Counted from the first letter of the stretch, positions 54,211 to 63,270 are shown. The stretch is 64,000 bases of DNA from Hymenobacter norwichensis DSM 15439 (GCF_000420705.1 NZ_ATVL01000006.1:558001-622000), one strand, 5' to 3'. Translations and numbers: made by a program. The notes: generated from the sequence alone by a model not told the origin.

Positions 54211-55110
54211 CTAATGGCGTAGCTGGAAGGCGCGGGAAATATTGAAACCGAAATAGATGTCGCCATCAAAGAAGTTGCCGGTGGTTTGCGGCACAAAAAA
54301 CTTCTCAATCATACCCTGCGAGTTGGTGAAGTGCAGTTGAAACACGTGGCCCCCGGTTTCAATGTCGAAGCCCAGGGCCAAGGAGTTGCGGTAGTCGTCG
54401 GCGGTACTTCCGGGCAGCACGTAGTAGTATTCAGCCGTAAGGGCTAGGCGCTTGGTGAGCTTTTGCCGGCCTGCCGCCCCAATGGCGTATACGTTATTTT
54501 CGTCGCGCCGCAAATCCACATAGTTGCGGTGGATGAGCGTGGGCATGAGCTGCACCGACAGATTGGAGCTGAACTTGCGGGCGAGCAGCACCTGATAAGA
54601 GTAAGTGAAGCGCGAGGTGGTAGAGCGCTCCGGTTGGGGCTGAAACTTGAGGGTACTTACGGACGTGGTAGCCAGCAGCGTTATGGAAACGGGCATAGGA
54701 CGCGGGCCGCTGCTCTGGCGCACTGCCTTGTATTTCACAAATCCGTCGTAGGTTTTCTCCAAGGAGCTACGCCCGATACCTACCGCTAGCCGGTCGGTGA
54801 GGCCATATTCCAACCCCAGCCGAATGGTGGCTTGATCGAGGCCAAAGAACTCGTAGGCGCCACTGTTGAGCGTGCCGAAGCGGTGTGAAATCAGAAACAG
54901 CATACTGCCCTTGCCCGGCGTTTCGATGGAGTGCCCGTTGATAACGCGCGTGCCTTTGAACGTGGCCGTTACGTACTCGCGGCGCAAACTATCGGTGGTT
55001 TGGGTTTCCAACTGGTTCAGCAGATCCTGGGCTTGTGCGTGTGAAGCAGCTAAGGCAAAGGCCACAGTCAGGGGCCCAACTACCCGCCGAAAAGATAAAA
55101 GTGAAGGCAT
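54211..55110 (-). CDS. DUF5777-family beta-barrel protein
   Basis: The 299-residue protein has a signal peptide (1-27, SHAQAQ) and a beta-barrel-like body with the DUF5777 pattern: VINGHSIETPGKGSMLFLISHRFG, GLDQATIRLGLEYGLTDRLAVGIGRS and EYYYVLPGS. The end strand FFDGDIYFGFNISRAFQLRH is consistent with outer-membrane insertion. Function of the family is unknown. It is the last gene of a minus-strand cluster with YceI, a c-type cytochrome lipoprotein and a Lipoprotein_15 protein, which suggests a link to electron transfer or envelope redox chemistry. Confidence 0.87.
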   Translation of the reverse strand: MPSLLSFRRVVGPLTVAFALAASHAQAQDLLNQLETQTTDSLRREYVTATFKGTRVINGHSIETPGKGSMLFLISHRFGTLNSGAYEFFGLDQATIRLGLEYGLTDRLAVGIGRSSLEKTYDGFVKYKAVRQSSGPRPMPVSITLLATTSVSTLKFQPQPERSTTSRFTYSYQVLLARKFSSNLSVQLMPTLIHRNYVDLRRDENNVYAIGAAGRQKLTKRLALTAEYYYVLPGSTADDYRNSLALGFDIETGGHVFQLHFTNSQGMIEKFFVPQTTGNFFDGDIYFGFNISRAFQLRH

Positions 55111-55142
55111 ACAAAAGACAGTTATAGAGTTGTTGGTGCATC

Positions 55143-55190
55143 GTGCCTAGTGCGTAGTGGCCGTTTTGCTAAGTACGAAGCACCAGGCAC
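55143..55190. repeat. Imperfect inverted repeat between YceI and DUF5777 genes
   Basis: Arms at 55143-55158 and 55175-55190 (GTGCCTAGTGCGTAGT versus the complement of ACGAAGCACCAGGCAC) pair at 13 of 16 positions. No T-run follows. Confidence 0.5.
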
Positions 55191-55205
55191 AATGGGTTAG
55201 AGGCA

Positions 55206-55766
55206 TCAGAAAGTTGGGTCGCAGGCCAAACTCACGGTAACATCCACCGACTTAGCAATTTGATTGCGCACCAGCAGTGGAATCTCGATGTTGTAGTCGG
55301 CAGGAGCCACGGCAAACTTGGATTTGACTACCAGCCGGTTGCCTTGCTTTTCCAGCGTGCCCGGTACTTTCATCCGCTTGGTTACGCCATGAATGGTTAG
55401 GTCGCCTTCCACTTGCACGGCTTGGGAGCCGGAGGATGCTAGGCTGGCAGCAGTCCAGTTAGTTAGCTTCCCGCTGAACGTTGCTTTCGGGTACTTCTCC
55501 GACTCCACGTAATTCTCGTTGAAGTGCTCCTGCATCAACGACTTCGGAAACTTAAACGCCTTCATGGGCACCGTAAATGCCACTTGCCCCGACTGCAGGT
55601 CTACGGCGGCGCCTACCTGCTGGTTTACTGCCTGAATGTCTTCAATCGGTGTGGCCGAAAAGAAGGTGATGCTGCCACTTCGGGTCAGATACTTGCTTTG
55701 CGCCCACGTTGGCAGGCCAATCAGCCAGCCCAACAGCAGCGCCACGGAGAAAACTCGGGTTTTCAT
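55206..55766 (-). CDS. YceI-family periplasmic lipid-binding protein
   Basis: The 186-residue protein has a signal peptide (1-22, TWAQ) and the lipocalin-like YceI fold: SGSITFFSATPIEDI, GQVAFTVPMKAFKFPKSLMQEHFNENYVES, FSGKL, and VEGDLTIHGVTKRMKVPG. The FNENYVES strand and DLTIHGVTK are strong family marks. YceI proteins bind isoprenoid or other long lipids, sometimes ubiquinone-like molecules. It lies 23 bases downstream of the cytochrome gene in the same minus-strand cluster. Confidence 0.93.
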   Translation of the reverse strand: MKTRVFSVALLLGWLIGLPTWAQSKYLTRSGSITFFSATPIEDIQAVNQQVGAAVDLQSGQVAFTVPMKAFKFPKSLMQEHFNENYVESEKYPKATFSGKLTNWTAASLASSGSQAVQVEGDLTIHGVTKRMKVPGTLEKQGNRLVVKSKFAVAPADYNIEIPLLVRNQIAKSVDVTVSLACDPTF

Positions 55767-55789
55767 AGAGCGGGAGTGTAGCCTTGTGG

Positions 55790-56161
55790 TCAGTTATTAA
55801 GCGCGCCATCGGTCACCCACTTGCGCACCTGGCTGATGTCGCAGTCGGGTAGCTTGCTGCCACCTTGGGGCATGGCTCGGAAACCGGCCTCGTGATTAAT
55901 GGAGCCTACTAGGCGGCCATTAAGAGCCACCGTCCGGACGGTAGCGTAGGTGCTCAGATTCACGCCGCCGCTAGCAAAGTTGCTGTTGTGGCAGGAGGTG
56001 CAGCTTTTCTGGAGCAGCGGCGCCACCGTGAGGGCATACGTGACGTTGGCCGTATTGCAGGTTGGCGTGGGCGTAGTGTTGGTTTGGTCTTCGCCGTTTT
56101 CGGAGGCGCAGGCCATGAGCAGAAATCCGAAACCAAGAAATGGCAGCAGTTTGATCTTCAT
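55790..56161 (-). CDS. Cytochrome c-type lipoprotein
   Basis: ATG at 56161 gives 123 residues with a lipobox (LLMAC, Cys18) and a single heme-binding motif CTSCH at 54-58 (QKSCTSCHNSNFASGG). A methionine in FRAMPQGGSKLP could be the sixth ligand. The C-terminal DCDISQVRKWVTDGALNN resembles the end of small planctomycete-type c domains. It should carry one covalent heme in the periplasm, anchored by lipid. It lies between the Lipoprotein_15 gene and yceI on the minus strand. The longer upstream frame is not supported. Confidence 0.9.
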   Translation of the reverse strand: MKIKLLPFLGFGFLLMACASENGEDQTNTTPTPTCNTANVTYALTVAPLLQKSCTSCHNSNFASGGVNLSTYATVRTVALNGRLVGSINHEAGFRAMPQGGSKLPDCDISQVRKWVTDGALNN

Positions 56162-56267
56162 AAGTAGTCGGTTGAGAGTAATCTGACAGAAAAAATGGGG
56201 GCCGCCGACCACACAGCAAGCCTTGAATAGGTTAAGCTTCTGCGCTCTTGCTACCTGCCTGTGTGCT

Positions 56268-57131
56268 TTAGGGAGTGGCTACCGACCAGATATTGCCGAT
56301 GCCGTCACCTTCTGCTTTGTTGCGCTGGCCTCCATCAGGCGTGTAGTAGTACAGCGGCATACCCTTATAAGTGGTTTGCTGGCGGGTAGCGCCGTTGGCC
56401 CCATCGGTCCGTATGATGACCCCAAAGTCACTGCTGCGGAGGTTGGAAGGCATAACGCGGCCAGGCTCTAGGTACACTGGCCAAGTGGCAATGCAGTTAC
56501 CAGTGCAGTTAGTGGGCTGGGTGGTAGGGTTGGTTTGGTCGCGCCCAAAGGTGTAGAGGGTCCGGCCTTGGCTATCAATCAAAAAGCTCTTCTGAGTGCT
56601 TTGGTTGGTTGTTTTGTTGACTACTGTAGTGCGTGCCAGCAGCAAATTGTAGTCGGGTTTCATTACGTACCACACGCCGCCCACATTCTCGCCGAGCATG
56701 TCGCCGGCCTTTTCGCGTACGTTCTGGCCGGCTGTATTGGCAGGGGCGTAGTAGTACATGGGCCAGCCTCTGTAAGTGGTCTGCGGCTGCCCATCGGCAG
56801 TAGTAATGGTGGCAAAGTCTTCCTGCTTCAAGCCTTCACCCAGCACCAAATTCGGCTCGTAGAAAATGGGCCAAACGGCAGCACAGCCGCCGGTGCAATT
56901 GTTAGTGCCGGCCAGGTCGCGGGTGAAATAATAGATTGTGTTGCCTGACTTGTCAACCAGGTAAGAGCCCAGCGTGGCATTGCTACCGAGTTGTACCGTA
57001 GGCTGGGGTTTCGTATCGTCGCTGGAATCGTTGCAACTGCTGGTGCTCAAGGCCAGAGTCGTGACGAAAAGTACGGGGGCGCACCACCGCAGCACACGGC
57101 TGCAAAGGGCATAGGAAAGTTGTCTAAGCAT
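56268..57131 (-). CDS. Lipoprotein with secreted repeats (Lipoprotein_15 family)
   Basis: The 287-residue protein has a signal and lipobox-like end (TSSC, Cys33). Two repeats of the Lipoprotein_15 type follow: GSYLVDKSGNTIYYFTRD with NNCTGGCAAVWPIFYEP and TTYRGWPMYYYAPAN, then FLIDSQGRTLYTFGRD with TNCTGNCIATWPVYLEP and TTYKGMPLYYYTPDG. Each repeat has a paired-cysteine CxGxC motif. The family is widespread and secreted but its function is unknown; its repeated association with cytochromes makes a redox or metal-linked role plausible. It heads the cluster cytochrome, YceI and DUF5777. Confidence 0.9.
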   Translation of the reverse strand: MLRQLSYALCSRVLRWCAPVLFVTTLALSTSSCNDSSDDTKPQPTVQLGSNATLGSYLVDKSGNTIYYFTRDLAGTNNCTGGCAAVWPIFYEPNLVLGEGLKQEDFATITTADGQPQTTYRGWPMYYYAPANTAGQNVREKAGDMLGENVGGVWYVMKPDYNLLLARTTVVNKTTNQSTQKSFLIDSQGRTLYTFGRDQTNPTTQPTNCTGNCIATWPVYLEPGRVMPSNLRSSDFGVIIRTDGANGATRQQTTYKGMPLYYYTPDGGQRNKAEGDGIGNIWSVATP

Positions 57132-57297
57132 GGTGGCTGTCTTAGTGAAAAGTGAAGGAATAAGGAGCAGGCCGGCTCAGTAGCCGCGCAGCACACTTGC
57201 CGGGCCCAGCAAGGAGGCAGCTTTCGTGGCCGACCTGGAAAATGACTCTGATACTAGAGCCGAAAAAGCATAAGCAATGGCCAACGGCGGAGTAAGC

Positions 57298-58698
57298 TTA
57301 CCGCAACAAGCCGTATTTAAGAGAGAAAGAAGCGCCTGCACTGCTCAACCGTACTTTGCCGGCTCCCACACTACCTAGTGGAAGCTCTAAAAAAGGCTCC
57401 GCCTGCATCGACCAACGGCTACCAAGCGTGCGTTCCACCCCCGTGGATATCGTGAAAAGGCCAAAAGCATAGTTAGAGCCATTCACGACTTTAGCCGCCG
57501 CTGTTCGGTTTTGCCCATTCACCTGATAGTCGTAGGCGTACTGCTCATGGCGCATGAGCAGGGAGGTTAGGCCTGCACCCGCAAACACCGAATAAGTGGG
57601 TTTGCTTACCACATCGTAGCGTAGGTCCAGTGGAATTTCAGTGATGCGGCAGTTGGCGTACACCTCGTAGTTGCCAGGTCGCCAGTTCCACGCGGGTAGG
57701 GGGGTATAGTCGGAACTGGCAGCTTCGTAGCGCTTCACACTTCGCACCAAGCCAGTCCGCAAGCGTAGCCGAGTGGTCAGCCGGTATTCTAAAGTCAGCC
57801 CTAAGTTGCCTCCAAGCTGGGCCGTATTGAGCGTGCGCACCGCACTCCAAGACGGAGCCGCTGCTACGCCGACCACCACTCGGTAGAATGGAGCCATTTG
57901 CTTCTCTGGCTGGGTAGTTGAATCAGCAGGTGTTGTTGGCCGACATACAACACCCGCTAGCGTATCCTGAGCGGAAAGAGGTAACACCAGCGGCAATGTA
58001 AAATGCTGAGCTAAGTCTCGTTGTTGAAACGATAGTTGTACTAGTTCAGCCGCTTGCTTTTGGGAAGAGGTAGCTGTTAGTGCGCTTTCAGGAGCAAAGG
58101 ATGGGAGTAGTGCCGCAGTCTGCTTTTTAGGTTCATCACCAAACAGGACAGGCTGTGGTTGTTCCGTAACAGAGGTAAGCCTACGGCGTTTGGAAATCGG
58201 GTTGGCAGCCAGTAGGTAGCATGAAAACACTTGTCCGGTTTTCGATTTTGCGGGCCGTGAGGAAGCCACAACCGTTGGCTTGATAGTCCTTACCCATGTG
58301 TCTTCTGCCTGAGGCATAGTACCAGAGTCAGCACCAGAACTAATACTCGTAACACGAGGAGTGGAGCTGAGTGGCGAAGTGCTCTTGGGTTGACCAGGCT
58401 GTTGGGTAGCCGAGGGAGCGACGGATTGCAAATGCGTAGCAGCAGCTGGTTGGGTAGCGGCCTGTTGCTTACGCCCAGCAGTTGGGCTAACAAACCGGTA
58501 CCCCTGCCACACAAGAAGCAGCAACGCCACAACCACTACTTCCAGCCCAAAAAACCGCCACAACCGCCGCCGTATCAGGCGTTCGGTGGCCGCTTCTTGC
58601 AGCCTGTTTTCCATGCGCAGCCAATTGCCCAGAGGAAGTTCCTCGGGGTACGCCTCGGCGCTGCGCCGGACTAACTCGTCCAGCTCTTCATCCGACAT
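57298..58698 (-). CDS. Anti-sigma-like membrane protein with C-terminal beta-barrel-like domain
   Basis: From ATG 58698 (MSDEELDELVRR) the protein has 466 residues; ATG at 58713 adds five. An N-terminal cytosolic acidic helix (1-40) with NWLRMENRLQEAA and a membrane helix at about 50-65 (GLEVVVVALLLLVW) match the layout of anti-sigma proteins. A long Ser/Thr/Gln-rich linker (75-260) follows. The C-terminal part (about 275-466) looks like an outer-membrane beta-barrel domain (YRVVVGVAAAPSW, TLEYRLTTRLRLRTGLV, IPLDLRYDVVSKPTYSVFAGAGL, EPFLELPLGS). The start overlaps the sigma-factor stop by 11 bases, so the pair is translationally coupled. Confidence 0.82.
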   Translation of the reverse strand: MSDEELDELVRRSAEAYPEELPLGNWLRMENRLQEAATERLIRRRLWRFFGLEVVVVALLLLVWQGYRFVSPTAGRKQQAATQPAAATHLQSVAPSATQQPGQPKSTSPLSSTPRVTSISSGADSGTMPQAEDTWVRTIKPTVVASSRPAKSKTGQVFSCYLLAANPISKRRRLTSVTEQPQPVLFGDEPKKQTAALLPSFAPESALTATSSQKQAAELVQLSFQQRDLAQHFTLPLVLPLSAQDTLAGVVCRPTTPADSTTQPEKQMAPFYRVVVGVAAAPSWSAVRTLNTAQLGGNLGLTLEYRLTTRLRLRTGLVRSVKRYEAASSDYTPLPAWNWRPGNYEVYANCRITEIPLDLRYDVVSKPTYSVFAGAGLTSLLMRHEQYAYDYQVNGQNRTAAAKVVNGSNYAFGLFTISTGVERTLGSRWSMQAEPFLELPLGSVGAGKVRLSSAGASFSLKYGLLR

Positions 58699-59287
58699 AT
58701 CTGGCGTAAGCATGATGTTTATTTTTTTTAAGCAAGGTTTTCAGGTGCTCCCTTGCCTTGAACAGATTCGACTTGGACGCGCCCACCGAAATGCCCAGTT
58801 GGGTAGCAATTTCCTCGTGGGTGTACCCGTCGATGACGTACATATTGAATACGGCCCGGTAGGCCGGCGTGAGCTTGGCAATCAAGTGTAGCAACTCCTC
58901 GAACGACAACGCATCAATGGGCGAATGGCCGCTGTCGGGGTGGGAGCCGGCCACTGAATCCAGGTCGGCCTGGAAGGCGTGCCGGGAATCAGCCCGGAAT
59001 CGGTCGATGGCCGTGTGTACCATTACCTTCCGAATCCAGCCCCGCAACGAACCCGCTAAGTCAGCATGCAAGCCCGTATCGAAGCGCGCCACATCCTGAA
59101 ATACCTTCATGAAACCGTCGTTTACGGCTTCTAGGGCCGCATCCCGGTCGTGGAGGTAGCGCAGGCATATGCTTAAAGCATAGCTGTAGTACAGCATATA
59201 TAGCCGTCGTTGCGAAGCCTGCTCCAGCTTTTTACAGCCAGCCAGGATGTTGGTAAGAAGCGCAGAATCTAGTTCGGGGCTAGCCAC
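58688..59287 (-). CDS. ECF-type RNA polymerase sigma factor
   Basis: The 199-residue protein has region 2 (about 25-95, YYSYALSICLRYLHDRDAALEAVNDGFMKVFQ) and region 4 (about 125-185, LTPAYRAVFNMYVIDGYTHEEIATQLGISVGASKSNLFKARE) with the helix-turn-helix that reads the -35 site. It matches group-4 sigma factors. It is directly followed by the anti-sigma-like gene, whose start lies inside its final codons, the usual layout of a cognate pair. Its target promoters and inducing signal are unknown. Confidence 0.93.
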   Translation of the reverse strand: MASPELDSALLTNILAGCKKLEQASQRRLYMLYYSYALSICLRYLHDRDAALEAVNDGFMKVFQDVARFDTGLHADLAGSLRGWIRKVMVHTAIDRFRADSRHAFQADLDSVAGSHPDSGHSPIDALSFEELLHLIAKLTPAYRAVFNMYVIDGYTHEEIATQLGISVGASKSNLFKAREHLKTLLKKNKHHAYARYVG

Positions 59288-59417
59288 AGCAGCAGGGGAG
59301 AAGATTCAGTAGGCCACTCGCAGGCCGGTAGAAAAAGGTTGCCTGCCATTGATAAAATATATGAATAAAGAAGTGGAGCTGAAAGCGTATGGATGAGCTT
59401 TAGCTACACACAAAAAA

Positions 59418-59443
59418 AGAGCCCGGCCAAGTGGCCGGGCTCT
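59418..59443 (-). terminator. Terminator after secDF
   Basis: The arms AGAGCCCGGCC and GGCCGGGCTCT pair exactly around AAGT. On the minus strand the stem is followed by TTTTTTTG. Confidence 0.9.
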
Positions 59444-59467
59444 TCCCTGTAAACTAGCAGTCCAGCT

Positions 59468-62400
59468 TTATACCGAAGCCGTCGACAGCTTAGGTGCGTC
59501 GGTGTCGTCGGTGATTTTGGTGGACATATCGGTACCCCGCTCCCGGGCCTCTTTGCGGCCGTAGGTGTCGAGGATGATAGGCGTAGCAATGAACAGCGAC
59601 GAATACGTACCGAAGATGATACCTACCAACATGGCGAACGAGAAGGAACGCAATGTTTCGCCTCCGAAGATGAACAATACCAGTACCACCAGGAACAGCG
59701 TAGTGAACGTAATCATGGTGCGCGAGAACGTGCTGTTCAGAGCAGGATTTACCACCTGCGCGAACGTCAGCTTGGGGTTCTCCCGCAGATATTCCCGAAT
59801 ACGGTCATAAATAACCACGGTGTCGTTCATCGAGAAACCGATGATGGTCAGCACGGCCGCCACGAAAATCTGGTCCATTTCGTAGTTCAAGCCAAACAGA
59901 CGAGCAATGGGGTAGCAGGCAATAACCAGCAGCGCATCGTGGAACAGCGCCACTACGGCTGCCATCGAGTACTGCCACTTCTCGAAGCGGAACAATACGT
60001 AGATGAAGATACCCAGCAAGGTCAAACCCAAGCTCAGCACCGAAGTACGCTTGATGTCGTCGGCAATGGTAGCGCCTACTTTCGAGGTGCTCTTGATTTG
60101 TGGGTTATCGGCGCCATATTTTTTGAGGCCAGCCATCAACGTGGCTTCCACTTTCTTGTCGGCGGCTACGCTTTCATCGTCGGCCAGGTAGCCGGTGGTG
60201 ATGCGCAGACGGGTTGGCTGACCGAACGTTTTCACTTCGGTACCCGCGCCCTGGAACGCCTCGGTTACGGCTTCCCGTACTTCCGAAGCAACTTCAGGCT
60301 TGGCGAAGTCAACGACGTAAGCCCGGCCACCGCGGAAGTCAACGCCCAAGTTCGGGCCACCCTGCACGGCCATCAGCACAAAGCCAATAACAATGAAGAC
60401 GGTAGAGAAGGCATAAGCAATTTTGCGCTTGCCCACGATGTCGAAGTTCGGGTTTTGAAACAGCTTGCGCGACAGGAAAGTAGAGAAGGTCATCTTGCTG
60501 ACGGTCTTGCCTTTCACCAGCCACTCGATGATCATGCGCGAGATGTACACAGCCGACAGGAACGAAGTGAAAATACCGATCAGCAGCGTTACGGCGAAGT
60601 TCTGCACCGGGCCCGTTCCGAAGATGAACAGAATCACGGCGATAATCAACGTCATAACGTTGGAGTCGAAGATGGCCGAGAAAGCGCGCGAGTAGCCTTT
60701 GGCAATGGCGTCATGCAAGGTCAAGCCGTGGTCTAGTTCCTCCCGAATCCGCTCGAAAATCAACACGTTAGCATCCACCGACGAAGCGAATACCAGAATC
60801 AGACCGGCAATACCGGGCAGCGTAAGGGCAAACGAAAACTGAGCCAGCACACCCAGAATCAGGAAGCTGTTGAACAGCAAAGCAGCATCGGCCACTAGGC
60901 CGGCACGGCCGTAGTAGAGCGCCATAAAGGCCATGATGATAACCAGACCAGCCAACGACGAGTACAAACCCTGGTTGATGGCTTCCTGGCCAAGCGACGG
61001 ACCTACTACTGCTTCTTCCACAATGCGGGTAGGAGCAGGCAGTTTACCGGCTTTCAGAACGTTGGAAAGGTCTTGCGCTTCTTCAATCGAGAAGTTACCG
61101 GAAATGCTGGTGTTGCCGCCGGCAATTTCCGACTGCACTACTGGGTCAGAGTACACATAGTCGTCGAGCACGATACCTACCTGACGGCCGATATTGGCAC
61201 CGGTCATTTTCTGCCACTTCTTAGCACCCGATGGGTTCATGGCCATGCTCACTTCGGGGCGGCCACCTTGGTCGTAGTCCTGGCGGGCATCCGCCACTAC
61301 CTCACCACCCAGTGGGGCTTCGGCACCACGGGCTTTGCGGATGGCATTCAGTTTCAAATACTCCTGGCCTTCAATGATTTCGGGCTTCACACTCCAAAGC
61401 ATGGTCAGGTTAGGCGGCAGAATAGCACGGGCTTCGTCGGAGCGCAGAATGGCGTTCATTCGGGCAGTGTCGCGCAGGTTTACGCCCAACTGGCCAGGAA
61501 TCGGCATCGTGAACAGGCGAGCCAGCACCGAGTTTTGCTGTGGCTTCGCGGAGTCAGCTTTGGCAGTGGTAGCAGCTTTCTTGTTGGCCAGTTGACTAGC
61601 CAATGAAGTAGAGTCGCCAGCAGCGGCGGTAGAATCGGTGGTAGCGGCAGTGGTGCCGGCAGCAGCCGTGGCCGGAGCAGCGGTGGTTTTCTCTTTGGCA
61701 ATTAGGGCCTGATCAAGTTGCTGGAGGTAAGGGCCGAACTCGTCTTGGCGCCATACTTCCCAGAACTCCAGCTTAGCCTGGCCTTGCAGCAGCTTGCGCA
61801 CCCGGTCAGGGTTGTCTACGCCGGGCAGCTCTACTTGAATGCGGCCGGTGCCTTTCACGCGCTGAATGCTCGGCTGGCTGGTACCAAACTTGTCGATACG
61901 GGTCCGCAGGATGTTGAACGACCGGTCAATGGCTTCTTCCACTTCCTTGTCGATGGCACCAATCACCTTGTCGTTGGTGGAGTTGATGTCGATGCCGCGG
62001 CTCTTGTTGGTGGTGTTGGCGAAGATGCGGGCCAGGTTTTCGCCGGGAGCTACCGTGCGGTAGGCCTGTGCAAATAGGGCCGTGAAGGGTGTTGAAGGGT
62101 TGGCTTTCTGAGCGGCCTGGGCCTGCTCGATGGCGCGGTTGAATTTTGGGTCTTTGGAGTTGCCGCTCATGGCGCGCACAATTTCCACCGGCGATACTTC
62201 CAGCGTTACGTGCATGCCGCCTTTAAGGTCGAGGCCAAGGCCCAACTCCGACGAACGTACGTCGCGGTAGGTGTAATCAACGCCGAGCAGGCTGGCTACC
62301 GGAGCACGCCACACCGAATCGAGGTAGTGCTGGCGCTGTTGCTGGTCCACTTTGCCGTTTTTGGTGGCATACACCACGGCATCGTTCTGCACCCGCCGCG

Positions 62401-62482
62401 AAATGAACGTGAAGGTCAGAAAGTAAATACACAGGGCCGATACGATAATCGTCAACCCAATGATGAGTCCTTTATTACGCAT
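59468..62482 (-). CDS. secDF: Fused protein translocase subunit SecDF
   Basis: SecDF uses the proton gradient to pull exported proteins through SecYEG. The 1004-residue protein is a SecD-SecF fusion. The SecD half has GLDLKGGMHVTLEV near 75-90, a P1 domain, DFG-like VELPGVDNPDRVRKLLQGQA and helices with LPGIAGLILVFASSVDANVLIFERIREEL. The SecF half (from about 690) has NFDIVGKRKIAYAFS, GVDFRGGRAYVVDF, SVLSLGLTLLGIFIYVLFRFEKWQYSMAAVVAL and FSMNDTVVIYDRIRE. A low-complexity Ala/Thr stretch lies at about 262-310. Fusion is common in this phylum. Strong terminator downstream. Confidence 0.96.
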   Translation of the reverse strand: MRNKGLIIGLTIIVSALCIYFLTFTFISRRVQNDAVVYATKNGKVDQQQRQHYLDSVWRAPVASLLGVDYTYRDVRSSELGLGLDLKGGMHVTLEVSPVEIVRAMSGNSKDPKFNRAIEQAQAAQKANPSTPFTALFAQAYRTVAPGENLARIFANTTNKSRGIDINSTNDKVIGAIDKEVEEAIDRSFNILRTRIDKFGTSQPSIQRVKGTGRIQVELPGVDNPDRVRKLLQGQAKLEFWEVWRQDEFGPYLQQLDQALIAKEKTTAAPATAAAGTTAATTDSTAAAGDSTSLASQLANKKAATTAKADSAKPQQNSVLARLFTMPIPGQLGVNLRDTARMNAILRSDEARAILPPNLTMLWSVKPEIIEGQEYLKLNAIRKARGAEAPLGGEVVADARQDYDQGGRPEVSMAMNPSGAKKWQKMTGANIGRQVGIVLDDYVYSDPVVQSEIAGGNTSISGNFSIEEAQDLSNVLKAGKLPAPTRIVEEAVVGPSLGQEAINQGLYSSLAGLVIIMAFMALYYGRAGLVADAALLFNSFLILGVLAQFSFALTLPGIAGLILVFASSVDANVLIFERIREELDHGLTLHDAIAKGYSRAFSAIFDSNVMTLIIAVILFIFGTGPVQNFAVTLLIGIFTSFLSAVYISRMIIEWLVKGKTVSKMTFSTFLSRKLFQNPNFDIVGKRKIAYAFSTVFIVIGFVLMAVQGGPNLGVDFRGGRAYVVDFAKPEVASEVREAVTEAFQGAGTEVKTFGQPTRLRITTGYLADDESVAADKKVEATLMAGLKKYGADNPQIKSTSKVGATIADDIKRTSVLSLGLTLLGIFIYVLFRFEKWQYSMAAVVALFHDALLVIACYPIARLFGLNYEMDQIFVAAVLTIIGFSMNDTVVIYDRIREYLRENPKLTFAQVVNPALNSTFSRTMITFTTLFLVVLVLFIFGGETLRSFSFAMLVGIIFGTYSSLFIATPIILDTYGRKEARERGTDMSTKITDDTDAPKLSTASV

Positions 62483-62629
62483 TGAAAAAGTTTGTATGTG
62501 AGGCTGGGAATGTAAGATGGTCTTGCCACTACAACACTCGGCTGAAAAGCCGGGAAACCAACTGCAAGGGCAAGTCAGACGGGAGCCACCACGGAATCAA
62601 CCACGGCTGGCTACTCAAGTGGAGTAGCG

Positions 62630-63001
62630 CTAGGGAGCCTGCGGCGAAAGCGCCGCTACCAACAGCCGGGCATGAAATACCACGGCCGGACGAATACCAG
62701 CAAGGGGGCGCGGTGCGGCTAGCACACGGCGCAGAGTAGGTAGCCAGCTGTATGTAGCTGGCCAGGGCAGCCATGCATAGGCATCTGGGGCCGTATGCAA
62801 ATCCAATGCGCCAATGGCCTCCAGCGTCACTTTCTGCTTCACCACGGTCACCTTGGCCGGCTGACCAATGCGCGTGGTTTTGCCAGCTGGCACCCGGAAG
62901 GTGGCAACCGCTTGGTGGTTGAGCGACAGCACAAACAGCACGGTGGCTGTGAGCAGCGCAAAACGCAAACGAGGCAAAAATTTGGTGATGAGCAGTAACA
63001 T
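62630..63001 (-). CDS. Small exported hypothetical protein
   Basis: ATG at 63001 (MLLLITKFLPRLRFALLTAT) gives 123 residues with a signal peptide or anchor at about 1-34. A basic/hydrophobic middle follows (FRVPAGKTTRIGQPAKVTVV) and a Trp/Pro-rich end (WLPWPATYSWLPTL, RPLAGIRPAVVFHARLL). No known motif is found. It lies between secDF and udk on the minus strand. A competing plus-strand frame covers part of it, so this call is tentative. Confidence 0.45.
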   Translation of the reverse strand: MLLLITKFLPRLRFALLTATVLFVLSLNHQAVATFRVPAGKTTRIGQPAKVTVVKQKVTLEAIGALDLHTAPDAYAWLPWPATYSWLPTLRRVLAAPRPLAGIRPAVVFHARLLVAALSPQAP

Positions 63002-63207
63002 TGGAAAGCTAAAGGCTACAAATATAGCCAAATGCAACAGTCAAGGAAAGTCTATTCTCCAGGAGGCTAGTAATTCTGCTTTAGAACTGCCTTGTTGGCA
63101 TAAAACAGCTTAGGATGATCAGCACACGGACCATTCTTGATTCTCAGGTGCAACTGCGGTTGTTTATAGCTGCTGAGCAGTTTTAAAAGCTGAGCTTATT
63201 TAGCAAA

Positions 63208-63253
63208 AAAGCCGGTGAGCGGGAAACGTAGCGCTTTCCAACTCACCGGCTTT
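63208..63253 (-). terminator. Terminator after udk
   Basis: The arms AAAGCCGGTGAG and CTCACCGGCTTT pair exactly; an inner GGAAA/TTTCC pair stabilises the loop. On the minus strand a TTTTTT run follows the stem. Confidence 0.9.
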
Positions 63254-63270
63254 GCTTTGTGTAGTGCCCG

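Noticed and set aside
59939..60736. Plus-strand frame of 265 codons
   Set aside because: It is antisense to secDF, with His/Gln/Arg-biased composition typical of shadow frames.
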